Shown here in pieces: positions 55,294 through 63,984 of a stretch of 64,000 nt of DNA (position 1 is its first letter; the number at the start of each line of letters is the position of its first letter). Origin of the DNA: Neisseria zalophi (GTDB lineage Bacteria > Pseudomonadota > Gammaproteobacteria > Burkholderiales > Neisseriaceae); assembly GCF_008807015.1 (NCBI RefSeq), contig NZ_CP031700.1:248001-312000 (forward strand), written 5' to 3'. The position numbers were made by a program, and so were the translations under genes. The notes below the pieces were generated by a model, which saw only the letters and a program-made list of their open reading frames with translations, ran no database searches and was not told the DNA's origin.

Positions 55294-57041
55294 TTAGGCC
55301 GTCTAACCCACACCACTGTCCACGACAATCAAAGCCATACCCAAGAAACCATTTGCGGCTACGATACCAACGGCCAGTTAATCGGCCAACATTAATGGGC
55401 GTTACCCGCTGACGAACCAAACTAACAAAGCGGCCTGCCCACCACCGACTGGGACAACCCCGAACACGACCTTATCCTACTGCACAAACACCGCCACATC
55501 CGCCACCACTACGACTCCAACGGCAACCGTACCGCCACCGAACTGCCCGACGGCAGAAGCATCAACTACCTCTACTACGGCAGCGGGCATTTACACCGGA
55601 TCGATCTGGATGGAGAAATCATCAGCGATATCGAACGCGACAAACTGCACCGCGAAATCGAACGGACCCAGGGTAGGCTCACCAGCCGCTACGAACTCGA
55701 CCCGCTGGGCCGGCTGAAACAACAAACCGCCATAGCGGACCTTCCCGAAACCGGCACGGGCAAAACCCGTACCCTCACCGCCGTCAAACGCCGCTACGGC
55801 TACGACAAAACCGGCAACCTCACCCAAAGCAGCGACCAGAGAAGCGGTGTAACACAATTCGAATACGACAAACTCGGCCGAATCACCAAAGCCGACCAAG
55901 AAACCTTTGCCTTCGACCCCACCCACAATATCCTTTCGGACGACCAAACAGATAAGGTTGCCGACAACCGCCTCAAAATCTACAACGGTATCAGCTATTA
56001 CTACGACGACTTAGGCAATCTGATTCATCGTGAACTGGCCGACGGCGAAGTGCAGAACTATTTCTACGATCTACACGACCAACTGGTTAAAGTGGAAATC
56101 TTTAAAAAAGATAACAGCAAAGAGACTTGGGTTTATAGCTACGACGCACTAGACAGAAGAATCGGCAAAGGCCGAGACCTTTGCGAAATAGCCCTTCACC
56201 CGACAGCCGAACTCCAAACACAAGATTTCGGCTGTTTCTAACCGCAATACCCCTTTATTACTCCTCAGATGCCTAATTATTAGGCATCCGGCTGCCTTTT
56301 AGGCAGCAATAGGCGCACGTAGCCTGTTGGCCGCCTTCAACAGGTTCAAACATATCGCCTTTAGATGGAAATTTATTGTGGTTTGGGAAATATAAAGGTT
56401 GGGGGAAATTAGAGGAAGAGACCAATATTGCTAATGCCCATCAGCCGTTTAGGTTGCAGAATCAGTATTGTGATACCGAAATAGGGCTACATTATAACTT
56501 CTTTAGGTATTATGAGCCGGAGTGTGGGCGGTTTGTGAATCAGGATCCGATTGGGTTGGATGGTGGGAGAAACTTCTACACTTTTTCGGCTAACTCCCAA
56601 ATGTGGACCGACCCTTTAGGTTTAGAAGGTGAAAGTCTACTTCAAAAAATTGATAAATGGGTTACAGGGGTAAATATAGAAACAACGGCAGCATTAGGGT
56701 TTGGTGTGAATGGTGGTTTGGAATATGCAGGGGAAGGTAAATTCATCTGTAACATTGCATTGACAGCAGGAGCAGTTGCCGAAATTGGGGCTGGTAGATC
56801 TATACCTTTAACAGGAAAGAGAGATGACGGCTTCTACAGTGAAATATGTGGGACAGCTAAGTTCTTAGGATCGGTTGGAGCATGTGCCAGTTCTACTTTA
56901 AAGAGACATCAAAAGCTTTATACATCAGCAAAAGTAGGGGTTGGTCTGGGAGGAGGTTTGACATATTACCAAGCCTTTTTCTCATACAAAGAAAAGCCAA
57001 TAACAAAGTTATTAACCATATACCATGGTAATCTAATATAG
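55294..57041 (+). pseudogene. Orphan rhs cassette H with Gly-rich toxin tip, cut by an IS remnant
   Basis: Core piece starting at a mutated DUS (AGGCCGTCTAACC), with stops near 55393 and after, then the alternative core allele (LPTTDWDNPEHDL, SGHLHRIDLDGEI). A 195-bp IS1106-like end lies at 56174-56368. The core resumes out of frame at [18 protein letters not shown] and continues to DPLGL. The tip of about 140 residues is Gly- and Ala-rich ([46 protein letters not shown]), possibly membrane-active. Membrane immunity candidates follow, which fits. Confidence 0.82.
56174..56368 (-). mobile_element. IS1106-like remnant (one end only)
   Basis: Matches the transposase-3' end of the complete element from GAGACCTTTGCG to about AGATGG, then stops. 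It was inserted after AAAGGCC of a core DUS. The right junction lies on AGATGG, a word common to the IS and to the rhs core, so a short-homology deletion removed the rest. Confidence 0.85.
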
Positions 57042-57054
57042 GAAAGATAATCAT

Positions 57055-57339
57055 ATGACTTTAAAATCAATATCAGATTCAATTCTTCTTTTTTATTCAT
57101 TTTTTAATTTGTATTGTGGGTTTTATCTTTGCAAAAAATATGAGGTTATTGATTCTTTTATCGATTTTCTTTTTTTCAAAAATATAAAAGCAGGTAAATT
57201 TCTATGGAAAATTGGACTTAATAAATCTTCTATAAATATAGAAAAAGATTTTAGATTTTATGTGATAAAGTATACAATACATTATTTTATACTACACCAT
57301 ATTGTGTTTATCGCAATAGATTATTTTCTATACAATTAA
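57055..57339 (+). CDS. Small membrane protein, putative immunity protein for cassette H
   Basis: 94 residues with N- and C-terminal hydrophobic parts and the middle EVIDSFIDFLFFKNIKAGKFLW. Related to the products at 23001 and 57389. It follows the Gly-rich toxin tip by 13 bp. An integral membrane immunity protein suits a toxin that acts on membranes. Confidence 0.7.
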   Translation: MTLKSISDSILLFYSFFNLYCGFYLCKKYEVIDSFIDFLFFKNIKAGKFLWKIGLNKSSINIEKDFRFYVIKYTIHYFILHHIVFIAIDYFLYN

Positions 57340-57388
57340 GTAATAAAGCTTATTTTTTAGGTAAAACTTTAATATAAAATATTTCATT

Positions 57389-57650
57389 ATGGATAGTTTA
57401 ATTTTATCAATAGCCATACTGGTTGGTTTTTTATGGGTATTTTTTTTATTGGTATAGTGCTTATTCTATTTATAAAAAGTATAATAATGTAAATTCTTTT
57501 ATCGAATTTTTTATTTGTAAAAATATCGAAGCAAATAAATTTATTTGGGGAATTATTCTTAATAAATCCAGTGTAAATATAGAAAAAGATTATAAATTTT
57601 ATTTTTTAAAGTATGGTGTCAGAGTATTTTTGATTATATTAATAATATAA
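57389..57650 (+). pseudogene. Second membrane immunity-like gene, frameshifted in a T-run
   Basis: Nearly the same as the gene at 23004-23291 but with eight T instead of seven after GGTA (around 57439). The frame then hits a TAG (FFLLV-stop). Downstream the other frame stays open to 57650 and shows YSIYKKYNNVNSFIEFF. The C-terminus is also shorter. Confidence 0.8.
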
Positions 57651-57669
57651 TTTATATAACAGAACCCCA

Positions 57670-57983
57670 CTTTCAGACGGCCTGTACGTCATTTTACTAA
57701 TTTCAAAGGGATTACAGGTATTCAATCTTCAAATATTATTATTCCACGTGATCAGAATAAAGTCTTTGCCGTTCCCGCCAAAGGTAAACCCATGAGTGCA
57801 AAAGATTTTCAAGAAAAATTTATTTTAAAAGAAGGAAGAGCAAAACATTACGTTGATTTTGATACCTGTCCGGGGGAGTTCACACCGAGACCCAACTCTC
57901 TAAACAGTAAAGCTATTGAATTTGTACATGATGGGCCATTTGGCTTATATGGTAGAAACCCAACTTATCATAGAAATCACTGA
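57670..57983 (+). pseudogene. Toxin tip fragment I without rhs core
   Basis: Begins at an inverted DUS (TTTCAGACGGCCTGT) and reads RHFTNFKGITGIQSSNIII, then [29 protein letters not shown], and ends PTYHRNH. The H-F-T...G-I start recalls ADP-ribosyltransferase-like toxins linked to Rhs proteins, but I could not verify the catalytic set. A dead copy is at 24390-24540. Its immunity candidate follows at 57999. Confidence 0.65.
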
Positions 57984-57998
57984 TTTTAGGATGAATAT

Positions 57999-58286
57999 AT
58001 GAAAAAGAAATATATGAGAAAACAATATGTCAAAAAGAAATACATGAAGATTTTAAATAGAGACGAGATCATGGAAATTTATTTATTAATAGAGGAATTA
58101 AACGATATTTTTCATGATTCGGACAGATTCGGAAATATTAATATAATACAAAAATTTGTGGATGAATATTATCCTACAATTCATAAATTATATTATAAAA
58201 TATTATGGAATGCATTGACCATAGACCAAAGAAAACAAATTCTAGAGGAAGATTATGACCATAAAATAGATGGACAATATGATTGA
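57999..58286 (+). CDS. Putative immunity protein of tip I
   Basis: 95 residues. The Lys-rich start has an imperfect repeat (MKKKYMRKQYVKKKYMKIL), an expansion of the MRKKYMKIL of the paralogue at 24671; translation may also begin at the later ATG. The rest is acidic and soluble (EYYPTIHKLYYKILWNALTIDQRK). Position directly after the tip fragment supports an immunity role. Confidence 0.68.
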   Translation: MKKKYMRKQYVKKKYMKILNRDEIMEIYLLIEELNDIFHDSDRFGNINIIQKFVDEYYPTIHKLYYKILWNALTIDQRKQILEEDYDHKIDGQYD

Positions 58287-58398
58287 TTTGGCAAACTAAA
58301 AAATAAATATAATTTATATAGTGAGTTAAGGACTGTATAGACACTTATGTAGTGTACAGGCTACAACAATACTCTGCTATTTAAAGTTATTAGTTTTG

Positions 58399-58428
58399 AC
58401 TATCTACTTTTTTAGATGGTTTTTTTTA
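58399..58428 (+). terminator. Terminator after the tip I immunity gene
   Basis: ACTATCT / AGATGGT (with one G-U pair) over an 8-nt loop and a run of eight T. The rest of the gap (58287-58539) is AT-rich, resembles 24929-25110, and holds no gene. Confidence 0.65.
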
Positions 58429-58539
58429 TTAAAGATAGAAGTATACCAATTTTTTGGTAAAGATGATAAAGACTTTTTATTTTGTCATGGCTGGAACACA
58501 TAGACAGTAAGTAATTGAAATATATAGAAAGTGAAATAA

Positions 58540-59085
58540 ATGTTAACCAAAAAAATTGCGAAAATTTTTAAAGATTCATCCATTCAGTTTGAAGAACTTC
58601 TTTTTGATTATGAGACATTTGAAGAACCACCTTTGATACACGGATACCCTACAGTAAAAAAAATATTAAAAAATAATATAAATAGAGAAGATTTAAATAC
58701 TTTTTTATTTAATTTGGCTTTGGCACATTTAAACAGTGTGGTGTTATATGCAAAAAATAAACTAACCCCGGAAGAGTTTGCTAATTTTTTTATTTGCTTA
58801 ACTTATAATGACGATGAAAATGATGAGGTATATTCAGGTGTAAGTGAGTTTGGTTTTTATATGCCATCTTTTTGGGTTACAAGAAAAGAAAAGCAATTAG
58901 ATATAAAAAATCAAATTAAAAAAGAAGATATTGCTAACTTGGAAGACTATCCCATTATTAAAAAAACGCTAACGGATTTAAACCTTATTCAAATTATGGA
59001 TGTCCACCTTCAAAGTTGGACTGAACAATTTGGTTCTGAAAGTTATGATAATAAAAGATTTTTCTTTTTATATAAGGAAAATTAA
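58540..59085 (+). CDS. Orphan putative immunity protein, paralogue of the gene at 50947
   Basis: 181 residues. Closely similar to the 176-residue product at 50947 over the start (IFKDSSIQFEELLFDYETFE) and end (LTDLNLIQIMDVHLQSWT), with a more variable middle. Like the other copy it is followed by a cassette linker. No toxin next to it; the family is not recognised. Confidence 0.68.
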   Translation: MLTKKIAKIFKDSSIQFEELLFDYETFEEPPLIHGYPTVKKILKNNINREDLNTFLFNLALAHLNSVVLYAKNKLTPEEFANFFICLTYNDDENDEVYSGVSEFGFYMPSFWVTRKEKQLDIKNQIKKEDIANLEDYPIIKKTLTDLNLIQIMDVHLQSWTEQFGSESYDNKRFFFLYKEN

Positions 59086-59105
59086 ATAATTGTATTTTTT
59101 ATGGA

Positions 59106-59165
59106 ATTTCTATTCAAAGCGTGAGGTGTGTGCTCTTTGGGCACGCACGCTTTTTTGGCATTCAT
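59106..59165 (+). terminator. Cassette linker with terminator, copy 5
   Basis: TTTCTATTCAAAGCGTGAGG, TGTGCTCTTTGGGCAC, GCACGC and six T, close to the copy at 51497. Ends at a DUS. Confidence 0.78.
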
Positions 59166-59540
59166 CAGGCCGTCTGAAAAAACAAATCGCCGAATTAAAT
59201 GCCGTTACTCAAGCCAAAGGCAAAAAAGTAGGGCGGGTTATACATCCGCCCAAACTGCCGTCAAACGCAGCTACGGCTACGACAAAACCGGCAATCTGAC
59301 TCACAGCAGCGACCAAAGAAGCGGCGTAACACAATTCGAATACGACCAACTCGGCCGAATCACTAAAGCCAATAAAGAAACCTTTGCCTTCGACCCCGCC
59401 CACAATATCCTTTCAGACGGCCAAACAGATAAGATTGCTGACAACCGTTTAAAAACCTATAACGGCATCAGCTTAGAAGATAAAACCGACTTCACTTGGG
59501 ACGGCAGCCATCTTTATCGTATAAGATTGGTTCAAATGTA
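59166..59540 (+). pseudogene. Orphan rhs core piece, cassette K
   Basis: Core from GRLKKQIAELNAV, with an insertion of a small GGGCGG...CCGCCC element (around 59230) that breaks the frame. It jumps from NGIS straight to LEDKTDFTWDGSHL, losing the middle, and ends in unrelated sequence. Confidence 0.8.
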
Positions 59541-59765
59541 AGTGAAATTATTGATTTAATTAATCCTGCTAGTAAAGCTAAAAAAGGATATGAAGTCTAT
59601 AAAAAAGGAAAAAATGGAAATGCGAGATGAAAAAACTTTCCAAAACAGCAAAAAACAAGGAAAAAAAGATGGAGAAAGGTAAAAATATGATAAAAAAATG
59701 CAAGCAAAAAAATATATAAAAGATAAAGTTGAATCTAATATGGTTACTAGAGTTATGGGTAATAT
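59541..59765 (+). pseudogene. Toxin tip remnant, unrecognised
   Basis: A Lys-rich broken frame reads VSEIIDLINPASKAKKGYEVYKK and then meets stops. It is joined to the core piece without the usual QDPIG motif. Likely the leftover of a toxin tip belonging to the membrane genes downstream. Confidence 0.45.
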
Positions 59766-59999
59766 ATGTCCAAAAAAATAAATAAGAAAATTATTAAAAT
59801 AATAGGGTATATTATTTTACTTATGGTAAATAATTATAATTTATATATTTGTAGCTTAACTGGATACTGCGGTATGAATATTATTAAAAATTACAATATT
59901 GGCAGTTTTGGGTATTATTTTTATATTTTATTATATATACTAGTGGATAGTATAATAATACTTTTATGTTTTAGTATATTAAAAGAAAAAATTAAATAG
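59766..59999 (+). CDS. Small membrane protein, paralogue of the gene at 23787
   Basis: 77 residues, two hydrophobic helices with CSLTGYCGMN in the loop. Same length and mostly the same sequence as the product at 23787. Putative immunity protein for the remnant tip upstream. Confidence 0.63.
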   Translation: MSKKINKKIIKIIGYIILLMVNNYNLYICSLTGYCGMNIIKNYNIGSFGYYFYILLYILVDSIIILLCFSILKEKIK

Positions 60000-60024
60000 T
60001 CTGCATAGAATAGAAAATAAAGAT

Positions 60025-60309
60025 ATGTTTAAAAAATTTTTCAAAAAAACTAAATATTATTTTTATGGATGGACATTTAATAAATATCGTAGGCATTTTA
60101 TATATTTATTGCTTTTAATCGGATCATCTTTCAAACTATATAGTTGTTATTTATATGGGAAATGTAATACAAATAATAACTATGTGTCTATTACCATAGG
60201 AAATATAGAACATATCAAAATGGTTTTTTTCTATCTTATTTCATTTTTATTTTTCCTATTATTAAATATTTATCCATTTTTCATTCATAAATTTAAAAAT
60301 AAGAGATAA
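60025..60309 (+). CDS. Small membrane protein, putative immunity protein
   Basis: 94 residues with a basic start (MFKKFFKKTKYYFYGWTFNKY), a first helix (FIYLLLLIGSSFKLY), a loop with CYLYGKCNTN, and a second helix (MVFFYLISFLFFLLL). It resembles the preceding protein in plan (Cys pair in the loop). Its 3' end survives as a remnant at 24028. Confidence 0.62.
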   Translation: MFKKFFKKTKYYFYGWTFNKYRRHFIYLLLLIGSSFKLYSCYLYGKCNTNNNYVSITIGNIEHIKMVFFYLISFLFFLLLNIYPFFIHKFKNKR

Positions 60310-60356
60310 ATACATAGTAGCCTATATTTAAATACCTATTCAAGTTATAAAAACCA

Positions 60357-60450
60357 CTTTCAGACGGCTTCAAAGACAAAAAACTGCACCGCGAAATCGA
60401 ACGGACACAGGGCAAACTCACCAGCCGCTACGAACTCGACCCCTTAGGCC
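60357..60450 (+). pseudogene. Short rhs core scrap left of the IS
   Basis: TTTCAGACGGCTTC, then DKKLHREIERTQGKL and TSRYELDPLG, up to the IS. Two distant parts of the core are joined at a DUS (SDGFKD to DKLHRE). Confidence 0.75.
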
Positions 60451-61649
60451 GAGACCTTTGCAAAAACCCTAAAAATCCCTTAAATTCTTCACCAAAGATA
60501 TTTAAGGGATTTCTCATGAGTACGTTCTTTCAGCAAACCGCCCAAGCCATGATTGCCAAACACATTGACCGCTTTCCTTTATTAAAGCTCGAACAGGTAA
60601 TTGATTGGCAGCCGGTAGAGCAGTATCTGAATCGTCAGAAAACCCGTTATATCAGAGATCACCGCGGCCGTCCCGCCTATCCCTTATTGGCTATGTTTAA
60701 AGCCGTTTTACTCGGCCAATGGCATAGCCTTTCCGACCCCGAACTCGAACACAGTCTCATTACCCGTATTGATTTCAACCTGTTTTGTCATTTTGACGAG
60801 ATGAATATTCCCGATCACAGTACCCTTTGCCGTTACCGCAACTGGCTGGCATAAGACAATACCTTGGCCGAACTGTTGGATTTGATTAACCGCCAACTGA
60901 CTGAAAAAGGCTTAAAGGTAGAGAAGGCGCAGGCTGCCGTTATTGATGCGACGATTATTCAGACGGCCGGCAGTAAACAACGTCAGTCCATAGAGGTTGA
61001 TAGCGAAGGAGAGATAACCGGTCAAACCACACCGAGCAAAGATAAAGATGCCCGTTGGGTGAAGAAGAACGGTCATCATCAATTAGGCTATAAGCAGCAC
61101 ACCCGTACCGATGCGGAAGGTTACATTGAGAAGCTGCATATTACAGCGGCCAATGCCCACGAGTGCAAACACCTGTTGCCTTTGTTAGCAGGCATTGCCA
61201 AAGAGACCACCGTCTATGCGGATAAAGGTTACGACAGTGCGGAAAACAGAAAGCATCTGGAAGAATATAAACTGAAAGACGGCATTATGAGTAAATCCCA
61301 TCGCAACCGTCCGCTGACGGAAGCGCAAACCCGCCGCAACAAACATTTATCGAAAACCCGTTATGTAGTGGAACAGAGTTTCGGTACGCTGCACCGTAAA
61401 TTCCGCTATGCCCGGGCAGCCTACTTCGGGCTGGATAAAGTAGCGGCGCAAAGTCATCTGAAAGCGATATGTTTGAACCTGTTGAAGGCGGCCAACAGGC
61501 TACGTGCGCCTATTGCTGCCTAAAAGGCAGCCGGATGCCTATTAATTAGGCATCTGAGGAGTAATAAAGGGGATATTGCGGTCAAAAACAGCCGAAATCC
61601 TGTGTTTGGAGTTCGGCTGTCGGGTGAAGGACTATTTCGCAAAGGTCTC
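60451..61649 (+). mobile_element. IS5-family element, IS1106-like, copy 2
   Basis: 1199 bp, same ends as copy 1, opposite orientation. Flanked by AGGCC on both sides (60446-60450 and 61650-61654), a clear target duplication. The target was a DUS inside the rhs core (CTTAGGCCGTCTGAAAA), so the insertion is recent enough to leave both halves readable. Confidence 0.93.
60516..61523 (+). pseudogene. IS1106-like transposase with a nonsense codon
   Basis: Same as the transposase at 49860, but codon 114 is TAA instead of CAA (RNWLA-stop-DNTLAEL). At least one other residue differs (GIAKETT against GMAKETT). The DDE core downstream is intact but would need a new start. Confidence 0.9.
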
Positions 61650-63048
61650 AGGCCGTCTGAAAAAATAAATCGCCGCATTAAATGCCGTTACCCAACCCAA
61701 AGGCAAAAACAAAACCACTGCAGGTCATACCGCCGTCCAACGCAGCTACGGCTACGACAAAACCGGCAACCTCATTCACAGCAGCGACCAAAGAAGCGGC
61801 GTAACAAAGTTCGAATACGACCGACTCGGCAGAATCACCCAAGCCGACAAAGAAACCTTTGCCTTCGACCCCGCCCACAATATCCTTTCAGACGGCCTCA
61901 AAGATAAAATTGCCGACAACCGCCTCAAAAACTATAACGGCATCAGCTATTATTATGACGACTTAGGCAACCTGATTCACCGCGAACTGGCCGACGGCGA
62001 AGTACAGAACTATTTCTACGATTTGCACGACCAACTGGTGAAAGTGGAAATCTTTAAACCCGAACGGGAAAAAGAGACTTGGGTTTATACTTATGACGCA
62101 CTAGGCAGAAGAACCGGTAAAGGCCGTCTGAAAAACGGCCAAGAAGTTTCAGACGGCTTAGAAGATAAAACCGACTTCACTTGGGACGGCAGCCACCTCA
62201 TACAGGAAACCCGTTCAGACGGCCTGTACACTTATATCTATACCGACAAAGATGCTTACGAACCTTTGGCACAAATCCGTAATTGGACAAACGAAGAAGG
62301 GGAAAGCTACCAAGAAACCAATTATTTCCACTGCGACCAAATCGGCATTCCGCGTGAGATGACCGATAAAGATGGAAATTTATTGTGGTTTGGCAAATAT
62401 AAAGGTTGGGGGAAATTAGAGGAAGAGACCAATATTGCTAATGCTCATCAGCCGTTTAGGTTGCAGAATCAGTATTGCGATACCGAAACGGGGTTACATT
62501 ATAACTTCTTTAGGTATTATGAGCCGGAGTGTGGTCGGTTTGTGAATCAGGATCCGATTGGGTTGGATGGAGGATTTTATCTTTATGTATATACCCCGAA
62601 TATACAAATGTGGATAGATGGTCTAGGGCTTTCACCTTATTATGAAATGGGTAGCCAACAAATTTATAATAGTACTTCAAGTATAGGATGGCTTGGGGGA
62701 GCAGATTTTAAATTTCATGGCAATTGGTGCGGACCCGGCTGGACAGGCGGTCACCATGAAAGTTATAGCAAAGATATAGATAATAATGGTTATTATAAAA
62801 AGCCAATTGGTTTATTAGATAGTGCTTGTAAGCGACATGATATGTGCTACGCTGAATGCAGAGAATTGTTAGCCTGTAATGGATTTGCCAAAAAAGAATG
62901 CATGATAAATTGTGATGATCATTTAGTTAATGCAGCTAAAAATATCCAGTCGGATTCAAGTTCTTTTAAAGTAGAAAGAGATCTTCTTGCTTTGGCTATT
63001 AATCAAAATATGGGAATTGAAGGCAGTTGCTTAAAAGCATCCCCCTAA
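61650..63048 (+). pseudogene. Orphan rhs cassette L with phospholipase A2-like toxin tip
   Basis: Headless core. One TAA at 61666 (after GRLKK) is the only stop; from 61669 to 63048 the frame is open, so recombination downstream of the stop would give a working chimaera. The DPLGL motif is changed to DGLGL (catalytic Asp kept). The tip has the marks of a secreted PLA2 fold: a Ca-loop-like NWCGPGWTGG (around 62722-62752), the catalytic pair in CKRHDMCYAEC (His 62836, Asp 62839), and more Cys (LLACNGFAKKECMINC) for disulphides. It probably attacks membrane phospholipids. Confidence 0.88.
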
Positions 63049-63081
63049 ATTAATAATTAACCCGATAGGAATTTATAAATA

Positions 63082-63420
63082 ATGATTAAAAAGAGAATTA
63101 TGTTTGCCATTAAAGCACTTGGTATTTATTGGGCATTTTATATAATTATTTCCCTAATATTTGGACGATTTTTTATGGAAGTGGCATTCAACTTCTTTCT
63201 CATTTTACCTACTTCTTTATATTTATATGATATAGTCGAGTGGATTTTAAGACATATGGGTTTTTCTACCGATCTGCCATCAGATTTAATAAGATCACAA
63301 TGGATACGTACAATTATCCATTATATTTTTTATTCTATTCATATTTTTACTGTTTCTTTTTTATTGACATTTTTTCTTTTTTCTAATGATCATGGTAGTA
63401 ATGATGAAGATAAGTCATAG
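63082..63420 (+). CDS. Membrane protein, putative immunity protein of the PLA2-like tip
   Basis: 112 residues with three or so hydrophobic segments (ALGIYWAFYIIISLIFG; FFLILPTSLYLYDIV; IHIFTVSFLLTFFLF) and an acidic tail (NDHGSNDEDKS). It follows the toxin tip by 33 bp. An inner-membrane or periplasm-facing immunity protein is what a phospholipase toxin would need. Related in plan to the next gene. Confidence 0.72.
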   Translation: MIKKRIMFAIKALGIYWAFYIIISLIFGRFFMEVAFNFFLILPTSLYLYDIVEWILRHMGFSTDLPSDLIRSQWIRTIIHYIFYSIHIFTVSFLLTFFLFSNDHGSNDEDKS

Positions 63421-63515
63421 AAAAATTTATGTATATTTATTTAGAAATAATACAAGTTTATATAATAATTCCTATCAGCAAATGAGATTTTAAATCAATT
63501 TTCTGGGACTTATCC

Positions 63516-63815
63516 GTGATATTAAAACAACTATTGTTAATTTTAAAATTATCATTAATTTATATTGTAATATATATGTTAATATTAATATTGCAGCCAT
63601 GGATTGCTGAAATATTAAATATATTTTTTACCTTACCATGGTCAATAATAGAGGAAAATATATTGGGTTTTTTTAATTTAAATTTAGACTCAACCTTGAA
63701 TAATATTTTTTGGCGTAGAATTATACATTTATTATATAGTTTTTTAAGTATTTTCATTAATTTATTTACAATTGGTTTTATATTAAAGTTAATAAATAAA
63801 GTTAAAATCAAATAG
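63516..63815 (+). CDS. Second membrane protein, putative immunity protein
   Basis: 99 residues from a GTG at 63516 with GGGA upstream. Hydrophobic segments (LLLILKLSLIYIVIYMLILIL; FTLPWSIIE; LLYSFLSIFINLFTIGFIL) follow the same order as in the preceding product, and WRRIIHLLYSF matches its IRTIIHYIFYSI. Probably a diverged tandem duplicate. Confidence 0.62.
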   Translation: MILKQLLLILKLSLIYIVIYMLILILQPWIAEILNIFFTLPWSIIEENILGFFNLNLDSTLNNIFWRRIIHLLYSFLSIFINLFTIGFILKLINKVKIK

Positions 63816-63984
63816 AGTATGACTCATAATAATTTATTCAATATTTTTTGGGTAAGACAAATTAGAACAAAGAAATAGTAAAAAAATATTGCTATTCTTA
63901 CTATTAAGTAGTCATTATTTCTTTGAATAGAAAATATACTTCCTATTTGTAAACACAATATTACATATTAAAAAGAGATTATTT
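63816..63984. other. AT-rich spacer
   Basis: No cassette linker and no gene seen; ends with AAAAGAGAT before the next start. Confidence 0.5.

Noticed and set aside
61602..61907. Open frame over the start of cassette L after the IS
   Set aside because: It is a shifted reading of the rhs core; the true core frame is the one that joins the PLA2-like tip at 63048. The same applies to 51513-51752 and 59090-59299.
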